Source of the DNA: Roseomonas sp. KE2513
Lineage (GTDB): Bacteria; Pseudomonadota; Alphaproteobacteria; Acetobacterales; Acetobacteraceae
DNA: 56,914 nucleotides
Assembly (NCBI RefSeq): GCF_016107305.1
Contig: NZ_RCVR01000030.1
Coordinates: 1-56,914, forward strand
Reading direction: 5' to 3'
Shown here: positions 32,306-39,857 of the stretch, piece after piece
Layout of the letters: each line of letters starts with the position of its first letter
Numbering within the stretch: position 1 is the first letter of the stretch
The notes under the pieces: model-generated
Told to the model about the DNA's origin: nothing
Seen by the model: the letters and a program-made list of their open reading frames with translations, nothing else
Databases searched by the model: none
Translations under genes and position numbers: made by a program

Positions 32306-33595
32306 GTGAACCGAGTCCACAAGATGGAGCAAAATACTGAAAAGTCAGGAAGCTGGCAAAGCAGGCCTTCCCAACAAGATTGGAAGGAGAGCAGCGTCGT
32401 TGTCGTCAGCGCACGAGGTGCTTCGACGCGATCCGTGACACTCAGTTGTTGCGAGCAACTACGGCGAGCGATGCCCGCATGTCCATCTATCCTACTCGTT
32501 CTCGGTGGCGGCAAGCATACACCGGAAGTCGTTTTGGAAACGATCGCGAGCATGTATCCGCGGGGTTGTGTCGTTGGCGGCGCGTGTGCCGGCATCATCG
32601 TCGCAGATGGCAGTAGCTGCTCCGGTTCAGAGATCGGCATGGTTGCATTTCTTGCTCCAGAGATCTCCCCAAAGCTGCAATGTGTCGATCTGCTCGCGCA
32701 CGGTGATCTTGAGGCCGGGCATCAACTAGGCCGTCTGGTTCGTGACCAGCATGCTTCCGATGCAGCGGTGTTGCTGCTGTACGATAGCGTGCTCTCCTTC
32801 CAGCCGCGCCGACTGCACTCGGCCGGACACCTGCTGCAAGGCTTCCAGGCCGAGTGGCCCGGTGCCATGGCCACAATGGGGGGTGGTCTTCTGACCGACC
32901 TTAACCTGACGGACGGCTGGATCCTTCTAAACGGGGAGGTGAAGCGCCACGCTGCATTGGCCCTGGTGTTCCCGAGGAGCGTGACCGCTGACGCCATCAT
33001 CCTGCGTGCCGCCCGGCCCATCAGTTCCCTCATGAGAGTGACCCACATTGTGGGTGCTGAGATCTTCACCCTGGATGGCCGACGCGCACTCGATGTCGTG
33101 GAGGAACACCTCGACGCACCGCTGACGGACACCGCAAGCCATCCAAGCCGGATCATGACGCTCGGCCTCAAGCTGGGCGAGCAGTGGGAGAGCGGCACGC
33201 CGGACGACTACGTGAACCGCCTGATTGTCACCGCGGATCGTGAGAAGGGCAGCGTCACCCTGTTCGAGCCTGACTTCTACGAAGGCGCTCTGGTGCAGCT
33301 CATGCAGAACGATCCAGCGATGATGCTGGACATGGCGCGCAACCGCGTCGCCGCAGCGCCGATGCGCTGTGAGGGTGGACGTCAGCCATTCCTACGTTTG
33401 TACATCGACTGCGCCGGCCGGGCGAGTGCGATGAGCGGGGCGCTGGTGGAAGAGGCCGATGTCGTGGCCGAGGTGCTACCGGATGATACACCCTTTCTAG
33501 GCTTCTACTCGGGGGTCGAGATTGCGCCACTCTGCGGCAGAAGCCATCCCCTGGACTGGACTGGAGTTCTGGCAACGTATTCGAGGGTGGGCTGA
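32306..33595 (+). CDS. FIST-domain sensory protein
   Basis: 429 residues from a GTG with GGAGG 10 nt upstream; an ATG at 32279 and one at 32324 are alternatives. FIST N region at about 45-235 (VVGGACAGIIV, VLLLYDSVLSFQPRRLHSAGHLLQGF, TMGGGLLTDL) and a FIST C region at about 245-425, ending with the family signature FLGFYSGVEIAPLCGR and a final DWTGVLATYS. FIST proteins bind small molecules (amino acids are proposed) and pass the signal to partner proteins, often GGDEF or histidine kinase modules. The next gene overlaps as TGATG and is the likely partner. Confidence 0.82.
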   Translation: MNRVHKMEQNTEKSGSWQSRPSQQDWKESSVVVVSARGASTRSVTLSCCEQLRRAMPACPSILLVLGGGKHTPEVVLETIASMYPRGCVVGGACAGIIVADGSSCSGSEIGMVAFLAPEISPKLQCVDLLAHGDLEAGHQLGRLVRDQHASDAAVLLLYDSVLSFQPRRLHSAGHLLQGFQAEWPGAMATMGGGLLTDLNLTDGWILLNGEVKRHAALALVFPRSVTADAIILRAARPISSLMRVTHIVGAEIFTLDGRRALDVVEEHLDAPLTDTASHPSRIMTLGLKLGEQWESGTPDDYVNRLIVTADREKGSVTLFEPDFYEGALVQLMQNDPAMMLDMARNRVAAAPMRCEGGRQPFLRLYIDCAGRASAMSGALVEEADVVAEVLPDDTPFLGFYSGVEIAPLCGRSHPLDWTGVLATYSRVG

Positions 33596-34701
33596 TGAAC
33601 ACGCCTGTCCGCGCCGCGGCCGAGAAGGAACTCATCTACTACCGGCGGATGTGCAACGAGCTCGGCAAAGATCTGCAGCGGGTTCAGGAAGAGAACGAGC
33701 GTCTCGTTCGTGAGGTTCGGCGGTACCAATCTCAGAGTCGATTGGATCGGGAGCTATCCCATGTGACGGGGACCGCCGCGGATATGGCCAGTATGGCTAC
33801 GCTCGTGCTCGACGCCGTCATCGAACACTCGCTTTGCGCGAGGGCCATGATCTTACACGAGCGCGCCGATCATGCGGGATGCTTCAACATCCTGGCCGCT
33901 GCGGGTTGCCGAGACATACTCGTGAAGCCCAGTGCTACCCTCGACGCAGCTCCGGCATTCGGCCATTCCTTCGAAGGTGAGCATTTTCCTGCTGGAGTGG
34001 CCGCGTTCTTCAAAGCAGTCGGCAAGCTGATCGGATCAACTCATCTGATCTGGAACTATGACGACGACAGCGGCTTCGCCATCCTCATGGCTGGAGCGCT
34101 AGGCCCCGGCGATGTCATGTTCCGGCAGCAGGGAGATGATCTGAGCTACACAGCGCTCGCCCGGCTGGTAGACGGCTACTGGCGTCTGCAAGCGCGACAG
34201 CCTGCGAACGAGATCCCGGAGATCAGTGAGCCGCCGCCGTGCATTGAAGCATCCCCCGCACCTTCACAGGATACTATCCCGCGGCTTGACCGTGCACGAC
34301 CGACGATCCGTGAGTACGAGATCGCGAGTTCGATAGCGAAAGGGGGCGCGATCGAGCAGGTTGCTGTCCTGATGCGTGACGACGGTGAGTATGAACTGTT
34401 CGTGCGGCCGAGCTGGAGCACTGGTTTCCGGCAGATGCTGACGTTCCGCGGCCATGCGGAGAAGGTTTACAAGGACGTCAATCGGCTACTCGGTTACGTC
34501 CGCACGGCCTGCCGGCACGATGGAAGCATCGTTTTCTATGCGGGCGGATCGAAGCAGTTCGAGGCACTCAAGCCGGCAGCACCTACGTCGCTACCGGACG
34601 ATCGCACGCGGGAGGCATCGGCGTATGATGCCACCGGTGCAACTGACGTGCCAAGCATACCTTTCAAGCGGAGTGGGGGCACCGATGAAAACCGGTCTTA
34701 G
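33595..34701 (+). CDS. Coiled-coil/GAF-like protein, partner of the FIST sensor
   Basis: 368 residues. An N-terminal coiled coil (about 8-45: ELGKDLQRVQEENERLVREVRRY), then a GAF-like domain (about 60-200: LVLDAVIEHSLCARAMILHERADH, SFEGEHFPAGVAAFFK, DDDSGFAILMAGAL), and a C-terminal beta-rich domain (about 230-330: QVAVLMRDDGEYELFVRPSWSTGF). There is no kinase, GGDEF or receiver domain, so output must be through binding. Overlaps the FIST gene (TGATG), which indicates one transcript. Family assignment of the GAF-like part is by eye. Confidence 0.6.
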   Translation: MNTPVRAAAEKELIYYRRMCNELGKDLQRVQEENERLVREVRRYQSQSRLDRELSHVTGTAADMASMATLVLDAVIEHSLCARAMILHERADHAGCFNILAAAGCRDILVKPSATLDAAPAFGHSFEGEHFPAGVAAFFKAVGKLIGSTHLIWNYDDDSGFAILMAGALGPGDVMFRQQGDDLSYTALARLVDGYWRLQARQPANEIPEISEPPPCIEASPAPSQDTIPRLDRARPTIREYEIASSIAKGGAIEQVAVLMRDDGEYELFVRPSWSTGFRQMLTFRGHAEKVYKDVNRLLGYVRTACRHDGSIVFYAGGSKQFEALKPAAPTSLPDDRTREASAYDATGATDVPSIPFKRSGGTDENRS

Positions 34702-35215
34702 CTTTGAACGGCTCGCGAGCGTGCTCCTACTTTCCCTTGCTTTGACGGCTTGTCAGACGAGCAGTCCATCGGTCCCGCTCGTCACTGGCGTCCAGCCGGG
34801 CCGAATGGCAACAGGGCGCGAGGGTCTTACTCCGGCTGCCGCCGCCATGATCGACTTCGTCGTGGACCGCTACACCTTCGCTTCGGACAGGCAAGGAATG
34901 GCAGGTGTCATCGCGGCGATCGACGAGTGCTACCTGTCGGCCATTGCACCGGGCAAGCGTCCACAAGATGTCCGAAACTGCCTTGTCCTGGATATGCTGG
35001 CCTTCCGCATAGATCAGCACGTTTCCGGCGGCCCTCCGGGGAATGATCGCCAGCTTCCCTTTTTTCAGCGGGCGCGCGCTGCTCAGCGGTGGGAGCGCTA
35101 TGCACCACTCGGCAATCTGCGACCTGGAGAGGATGCTGCGAGCTTCATGATGAACGGCTCCGATGCGGCTGCCTTTGAACTCGAACGCCGGCGCCGTGCG
35201 CCCAGAATGTCATGA
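34685..35215 (+). CDS. Lipoprotein, unknown
   Basis: 176 residues. A lipoprotein signal peptide ends with SLALTAC (cysteine at about residue 23). The mature part is helical, with two cysteines (IDECYLSA and RNCLVLDML) at about 80-105 that could pair. The start ATG lies inside the end of the preceding gene (17-nt overlap), and the stop overlaps the next start, so all four genes from the FIST gene to 35619 look like one operon. No family is recognised. Confidence 0.65.
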   Translation: MKTGLSFERLASVLLLSLALTACQTSSPSVPLVTGVQPGRMATGREGLTPAAAAMIDFVVDRYTFASDRQGMAGVIAAIDECYLSAIAPGKRPQDVRNCLVLDMLAFRIDQHVSGGPPGNDRQLPFFQRARAAQRWERYAPLGNLRPGEDAASFMMNGSDAAAFELERRRRAPRMS

Positions 35216-35619
35216 TGCGGGTACGAACGCTGTTGGCGTATGTCGTGGCAGGAGCGCTGCTCGTGGCTTTCCCTTCTGGGGCGTCAGCGCAACAGGCCAT
35301 CGGTCGCCCGGTGCCCGACGCCGTGAACGCGCCCGGCCTTCGGTGCTGGGGCATCCGGGGCGGCCCGTCCGCTCAGACATTCGTCTTCCAGGAGCCAACG
35401 ACCTCCGCGCAACGCATGGGGTACGTCTCCTCCTGGGTGGCCGTGACGGGACCAGCCCGCAACGGCTTCCTACCAGTCGAGACCCCTACCGGGCCGCGCG
35501 GCTGGGTGATGCAGGAGACCGTGGAGCGCGATACCTGGAGCAACATGAAATGCGTTGCACGACGCGGACCAAACGGGCGTGTCTTTTTCATCTACGGAGG
35601 CACGCCGCCAGGCCGCTGA
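35212..35619 (+). CDS. Secreted protein with an SH3-like fold, unknown
   Basis: 135 residues. Signal peptide to about residue 27 (SGASAQQ). The mature part is beta-rich with LRCWGIRGGP, a short-strand pattern YVSSWVAVTGPARNGFLPVETPTGPRGWV that resembles bacterial SH3 domains, and a late cysteine (NMKCVAR) that may pair with the first. Two ATGs occur in tandem at the start, overlapping the preceding stop (ATGATG). Last gene of the FIST operon. Confidence 0.6.
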   Translation: MMRVRTLLAYVVAGALLVAFPSGASAQQAIGRPVPDAVNAPGLRCWGIRGGPSAQTFVFQEPTTSAQRMGYVSSWVAVTGPARNGFLPVETPTGPRGWVMQETVERDTWSNMKCVARRGPNGRVFFIYGGTPPGR

Positions 35620-35652
35620 CGAGTGGCCCATTCCCGTCTTACTGGGAGCCGA

Positions 35653-36156
35653 TCAGTGCTTGTGGATATCACCCGCTGCTTGCTTTGAGAAAGCCACGAC
35701 GTGCTCATGGAAGAAGCCGATCAGCGCATTGTGCAGATCCGTCGCCTTCTGCAGCAAGCCGGCGCTACGTTCGTAAAATGGAGCGCGTCCTTGCTTCTGA
35801 GTGGCATCATCGTGGTAGTTTACCGTGTGCAGCCAAACCGTGCGTAGCGGCTCCATGATCTCGTCCATCTGAGCCTCAAGGGCCGGCCTTTTGCTACCGA
35901 TTGCGCGGTAGCCCTCACAGGTGGTGAACAACGCAGCGAGCCACATCGGAAGAAAGGCCTGATATCTTGCAAAGGGGACTTCGCGTTCGCTGGCCTTAGC
36001 ATTCCTGGTGGCGCGCTCGGCCTCCTCAACCATCTCGAACGCGCGTCGGGCCACGGAGAAGTAGTTCCAGTAAAGAGCGAGCACCGGGTCGTTGCCGGTG
36101 TTCGGATCTTCGCTGCGCTGAGGACTACTTGGCGTGGACACGCGCTTTCTGGGCAC
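35653..36156 (-). CDS. Unknown helical protein
   Basis: 167 residues from the GTG at 36156, which has AGGAG six nt upstream; a TTG two codons earlier lacks spacing. Mainly helical (LYWNYFSVARRAFEMVEEAERATRNAKASE, FLPMWLAALFTTCEGYRAIG, SAGLLQKATDLHNALIGFFHEHVVAF). Soluble, with a basic N-terminus. Convergent with the FIST operon. The 33 nt between them show no terminator that I can see. No family is recognised. Confidence 0.55.
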   Translation of the reverse strand: MPRKRVSTPSSPQRSEDPNTGNDPVLALYWNYFSVARRAFEMVEEAERATRNAKASEREVPFARYQAFLPMWLAALFTTCEGYRAIGSKRPALEAQMDEIMEPLRTVWLHTVNYHDDATQKQGRAPFYERSAGLLQKATDLHNALIGFFHEHVVAFSKQAAGDIHKH

Positions 36157-36325
36157 TTGCAACTCCTATGCAGGCACGAACTCTGGCTTCCCTAGAGCAT
36201 TCAGACCAAGGCAAACCAGCCCCAACCTGAAGAGCGCGAGAATGGTGTCGCGGATGCTTCGCAACCGGCGGTGGATCGCGCGATAGAGTTGTGTTGGTGT
36301 GAGCAGGAGCCTGATGACGCCTCCC

Positions 36326-36916
36326 TCATGGTCTGGCCGCCCGTAGTTCCTCGTCCAGGAGCGCGTCGAGCTGAGACCGCCGCCTACTGAGCGGAGCTGC
36401 TACCTCGATGTAGCGGATGCCCGCGCGGGGCAGAACCGTCCGCTTCACGGCATCCCGCTCGCTTGCATTGCCCTGGTAGTGCCCACTCCCTTGGTACTCG
36501 ATCACCGCCACGGGCCACCCCTCGCCGTCCACCACAAGAAAGTCGGCGCGCTTGCTGTTGATCCAGCGGAATGCCTCACGGTCGGCGTCGGAGCGTCCCT
36601 CGGTCCGCAAGACCTCGCCCAGGCTGACCTGCGGCCACACCCGCCATGTCGGGTCGATGCGGGTCGTGATGCTGCACGCACTGGCGTAGACCGCGGCCTC
36701 GCCCCCGTTCAGCACCCTCTTCGGCCGCCACACCACCTCTTGTCGACTGACTGCGGCCACCTGGTCGGGGCGGGTGCTCGGTCGAGAAAGCGCCCGACGC
36801 GCCAGCACGAGCGCCAGCAGAGCCAAGCCGATCGCGAGGAGCAGCCCGACAGGACCGAGGGCGGCCAGAAGTGGTCCGACCACTGGAATAGCTTCTACGA
36901 CGGTGACTGGGGACAT
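36326..36916 (-). CDS. DUF2726-type protein with an N-terminal membrane helix
   Basis: 196 residues. A hydrophobic segment at about 10-42 (PLLAALGPVGLLLAIGLALLALV) anchors it. The rest matches the DUF2726 pattern, a restriction-endonuclease-like domain: VLNGGEAAVYASACSI, WPQVSLGEVL, INSKRADFLVVDGEGWPVAVIEYQGSGHYQGNASERDAVKR and a final AGIRYIEV. The D-ExQ-like residues are kept, so the nuclease-type fold may be active, though many members are of unknown role. The 169 nt between this gene and the next to the left hold nothing clear. Confidence 0.75.
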   Translation of the reverse strand: MSPVTVVEAIPVVGPLLAALGPVGLLLAIGLALLALVLARRALSRPSTRPDQVAAVSRQEVVWRPKRVLNGGEAAVYASACSITTRIDPTWRVWPQVSLGEVLRTEGRSDADREAFRWINSKRADFLVVDGEGWPVAVIEYQGSGHYQGNASERDAVKRTVLPRAGIRYIEVAAPLSRRRSQLDALLDEELRAARP

Positions 36917-36998
36917 GCGGTGTTCCTCGGAAAGGCTGCCCTCATGGTGGCAGGCGGTGCGAACAGGGAGCGAAGACGAGGGTATGCTTCGTGGCCAG

Positions 36999-37797
36999 TC
37001 AGGCCGCGCGCTCCACCTCCTGCCCGTATGCCCTCAGGCCGATAGAGGCGAAGGCCGCGTCCTGCTCGAGGGCGGAGACGCCTTGCTTGGTCAACTTCAG
37101 CGCCGAGATGAAGGTGCCGGCGATCCCCGACCTCCCGCGCAGGACCGATACGGCTTCTCTGCCGGTGTCGGGAAGAAATGACCCGGGGTCACCCCCCCTC
37201 CGGCTGCTCGGATAACCGCGCTCGAAGCCGCTCCAGTGCCTCGGCCAAGGTCCAGACGTCCAGCAGGGGTGGCGCATAGGGCTGTGCTACTTCCCGCTTC
37301 GTCCGTGCTGGCACGTCCATCAGGTCGAAGCACGCCAGCAGCAGATCCAGCAGGTCGCCGCTCTCTCCACTGCTCGAGGCGGGCGCCGCCTCCGGGGCCC
37401 CGCAGGCGAAGACCTCTTGTCCCAGCTGCGGCCGCCGCTCCAGCCAGCCCGTCAGTTCCCGGGCCTGCCGGCGCTGCTGGGCGCGGACCAGCCCCTCTCG
37501 CAGACGCTCCGCTTCCGGCACCTCTGGCTCGTCCTCGGTCTGGACCAGAAGCTTCGACTTGAGCAGCACCAGCCAACTGGCGGCGATCAGCCAGTCGCCC
37601 CGCTCCGCCAGCGTCGCCCTTGCCCCCGGCGCCTCCACCGCGGCGACGTACTGGTCCACCAGCGCCACGATCGACAGGCGACCGAGGTCCACCTTCTGGG
37701 CGCGGGCCAGATCCAGCACGAAGTCGATCGGCCCCTCGTAGCCGTCGAGCTGCACAATCGAGGCGGAGCCGGCGCCATCCCGCCCAGCCACGTTCAT
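36999..37797 (-). pseudogene. scpA: Kleisin ScpA, split by a one-base shift in a run of seven G
   Basis: Segregation and condensation protein A bridges the heads of an SMC dimer. The N-terminal part (37189-37797, 202 codons) has the family start VQLDGYEGPIDFVLDLARAQKVDLGRLSI, then WLIAASWLVLLKSKLLV. It stops with TGA directly after a seven-G run (read leftward; 37192-37198). With one G fewer the frame continues through FLPDTGREAVSVLRG into a ScpA-type C-terminal winged helix, IAGTFISALKLTKQGVSALEQDAAF, ending at 36999. So the gene is either truncated, phase-variable, or a sequencing error. The start overlaps the upstream stop (ATGA). Confidence 0.75.
37192..37198 (-). repeat. Seven-G homopolymer at the scpA frameshift
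   Basis: Seven consecutive C on the + strand (G on the coding strand). The position of the one-base shift that separates the ScpA N-terminal part from its C-terminal domain. A slippage-prone tract. Confidence 0.7.
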
Positions 37798-38554
37798 CCA
37801 GAGGTGCCGACGGCATGCCGTAGGCCCAATCGCAGGTTGGGCCAGGCCCTGGCCAGCCGACGCACCGCCGAGGCGGGCCCTGCATCGGCTGCGAAGAAGC
37901 CAACCCCACCTCCGCCTGCCCCTTCGGTCGCCGCCCTGCGGAACCGGACAGCCTCTCCACCCGGCGCAGCTCCTCGGTGCCCCAGTGGGATCGGAGCCAT
38001 TGCCGGGCATCGGGATGGTCCGCGCCTAGGGCCAGGACGGCTGCCGGCACAGGAAGCAGAGCATGCAGGTCCAGCGGCCGGGCTCGGCTCTCTTCGGCCG
38101 CCACTAGGACCTGCCGGTGCCGATCCTCGGCGCGCTCACGCAGCTGGGCCGCGAAGACCCGGCAGCCCTCCAGCGACAGCCGCCCGGTGCGGGGGTAGAG
38201 GGAGGCCAGGCGATGGAACACGTCCTCCTCCAGCGCCGCGAAGTCGACTTGCCAGGGCGTGACGCCAGACCCCGCCGCTGCGGCGGCGAAGGCCGCCACC
38301 GCTTCGGCCGGCCCATGGACGGTCAGCCGGAACGGCAGCCACTCCGTGTGATGAACGGCCACGTCCCCGGTCGTGGTCGCCGTCCCCTGCCGCTCCGGGT
38401 CCTTCGGCGCAGCCGCCGGCGCATCCGCCCCGGGATGGTCGGTTGAAGCTTCCTTCGGACGCCCGCGCGGCCGCTTGGGGACGCTCGGCTTCGCCTCCCG
38501 AGGGCGGGACGGCCGGACCGGCGCCTCGTCCCAGGGAAAGCGGAAGGCCGTCAC
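37794..38554 (-). pseudogene. Unknown plasmid-type gene upstream of scpA, apparently frameshifted
   Basis: Reads from the ATG at 38554: FPWDEAPVRPSRPREAK, then HTEWLPFRLTVHGPAEAVAAF, SLEGCRVFAAQLRERAEDRH and AHL-like LLPVPAAVLALGADHPDARQWLRSHWGTEELRRVE, about 190 residues. Past there the frame becomes Arg/Gly-rich, while a neighbouring frame gives VGFFAADAGPASAVRRLARAWPNLRLGLR and ends at 37794, overlapping the scpA ATG. I infer a one-base loss near 37950-37970. The combined protein would be about 250 residues. It is coupled to the tyrosine recombinase (ATGA). Family unknown to me; the gene trio recombinase-this-scpA suggests a replicon maintenance cassette. Confidence 0.6.
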
Positions 38555-39567
38555 AGCCCGACCTGGCCCGCCGGGCTGTCGGTGAGGAGGCGGGCGAGAC
38601 GGACGTAGCCGTGCATCGTCTTCACGTCGCGGTGCCGGCTGTGCCCCATGATGTCGCGGTCGCGCAGGCCGTGGTCGTAGGCCTCGGTGATGAAGCCGGC
38701 GCGCAAGCCGTGCGCGGTGAGGCGGCTCGCTCCCTCCACCGGTAGCCCCGCCTTGCCGGCCCGGGACAGCAGGACGAACCGCACCGAGGCCGGGTTCAGG
38801 CGGTCACGTCCGATGGCGCCGCTCTGATGCACGGCGCGGAACAGTGGCCCGGTACGGTGCTTCAGCACGGCCAGCCAGGCCTCGAGAGCCCGGATCGGAC
38901 AGGTCGCGGGATGCTTGCTGCGGGGGATACCGACCTCGGCGCCTTCGGCCTCCTGGTCAGTCTTGGAGCGGCGGATGCGCAGGCGGAGGCCGTCGGGCTT
39001 TTGCACGACGTCGGTGACATCGAGCGCGACGATCTCCGAGTGCCGCAGCGCGCCGGCAAAGCCGAGCAGCAGCAGGGCGCGGTCGCGCCGCCCCACGGCG
39101 TCGTCCTCGCAGGTTGCCAGGAGCCGGCGGAGCTCGGCCAGGCGGATGGCGGCGGCTTGCTGGGTGGGGCGGTCGTGCCGGCGATGCGCGCCGCGCAGGG
39201 TGGTCTGCACCTCGGCATCCTCGGTGGGCACCGCGACCCGGGCCAGACGGTGCGCCAACCGGATCGCCGCCAGGCGGCGCCGGACGGTCGCGGGCGAGCG
39301 GGTCTTGGACGAATGCACGAGGTAGGCACTGACCGTCTTCGGGGTGGCCGGCATGGCGATGAAGCCCATCGCGGCGCAGAAGGCCATGAAGTCCTTCCAA
39401 TCCGTGCTGTAGGCGCGCTGCGTGGCGGGCGCGAAGGAAAGCTTCAGGTACTCCTCCGTCGCCAGCAGGGCAGCGAGACCCTGCTCCGTCGGCTCGGCCA
39501 CCCATTGTGCCGCGGCCTCAACGGCGGCGCCGTTCCCGGGCGATGCGGCAGCGGGCAGCTTGCTCAT
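38551..39567 (-). CDS. Tyrosine site-specific recombinase
   Basis: 338 residues. An N-terminal SAM-like domain (about 35-130: ATQRAYSTDWKDFMAFCAAMG) and a catalytic domain with all the key residues: Arg in GALRHSEI (about 173), HGLR (about 285), GHSRH (about 307) and Tyr in MHGYVR (about 318). Such enzymes resolve multimers or move elements by strand exchange at short sites. The stop overlaps the start of the next gene, and scpA follows, so the unit looks like plasmid or chromid maintenance. An alternative is an integrase of a mobile island. Confidence 0.88.
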   Translation of the reverse strand: MSKLPAAASPGNGAAVEAAAQWVAEPTEQGLAALLATEEYLKLSFAPATQRAYSTDWKDFMAFCAAMGFIAMPATPKTVSAYLVHSSKTRSPATVRRRLAAIRLAHRLARVAVPTEDAEVQTTLRGAHRRHDRPTQQAAAIRLAELRRLLATCEDDAVGRRDRALLLLGFAGALRHSEIVALDVTDVVQKPDGLRLRIRRSKTDQEAEGAEVGIPRSKHPATCPIRALEAWLAVLKHRTGPLFRAVHQSGAIGRDRLNPASVRFVLLSRAGKAGLPVEGASRLTAHGLRAGFITEAYDHGLRDRDIMGHSRHRDVKTMHGYVRLARLLTDSPAGQVGL

Positions 39568-39857
39568 AGCCCTGAGTTTCCAGCGATTGTTGGGCGCATC
39601 GGGGTGGCGCTAGGCCCGGAAGTCACGTCGCTGAGCATCCTCACCTTCCCGTTCGCCCGACCTCGACGGGGCCTTCCAGGAGGAGCTTGCCGCCCCGGCG
39701 GCGCTCGAACAAGGCTGCCAAACACCGGACTTACGTAAAGGGGTGTTATATAAAATAATGAAAAAATAATGTGCCCGGCGGCTTGGTTCCTAACATTAAC
39801 ACTGAATTCTTTTAATATCTGAGAAGGGAGGGGGACTCTCTTCTATAAAAGTCGGCT
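39568..39857. other. AT-rich intergenic stretch upstream of the recombinase
   Basis: 290 nt without a convincing gene. From about 39738 to 39857 it is strongly AT-rich (TTATATAAAATAATG, ATTCTTTTAATATC, TTCTATAAAAG), in contrast to the surrounding DNA. It could hold the recombinase promoter, a recombination site or a replication-related element. I see no clear iterons. Confidence 0.5.

Noticed and set aside
37097-37950. C-terminal half of the 485-codon frame starting at 38554
   Set aside because: Over scpA it is Arg/Gly-rich and shadow-like; the neighbouring frame with a conserved-looking end that overlaps the scpA start is preferred.
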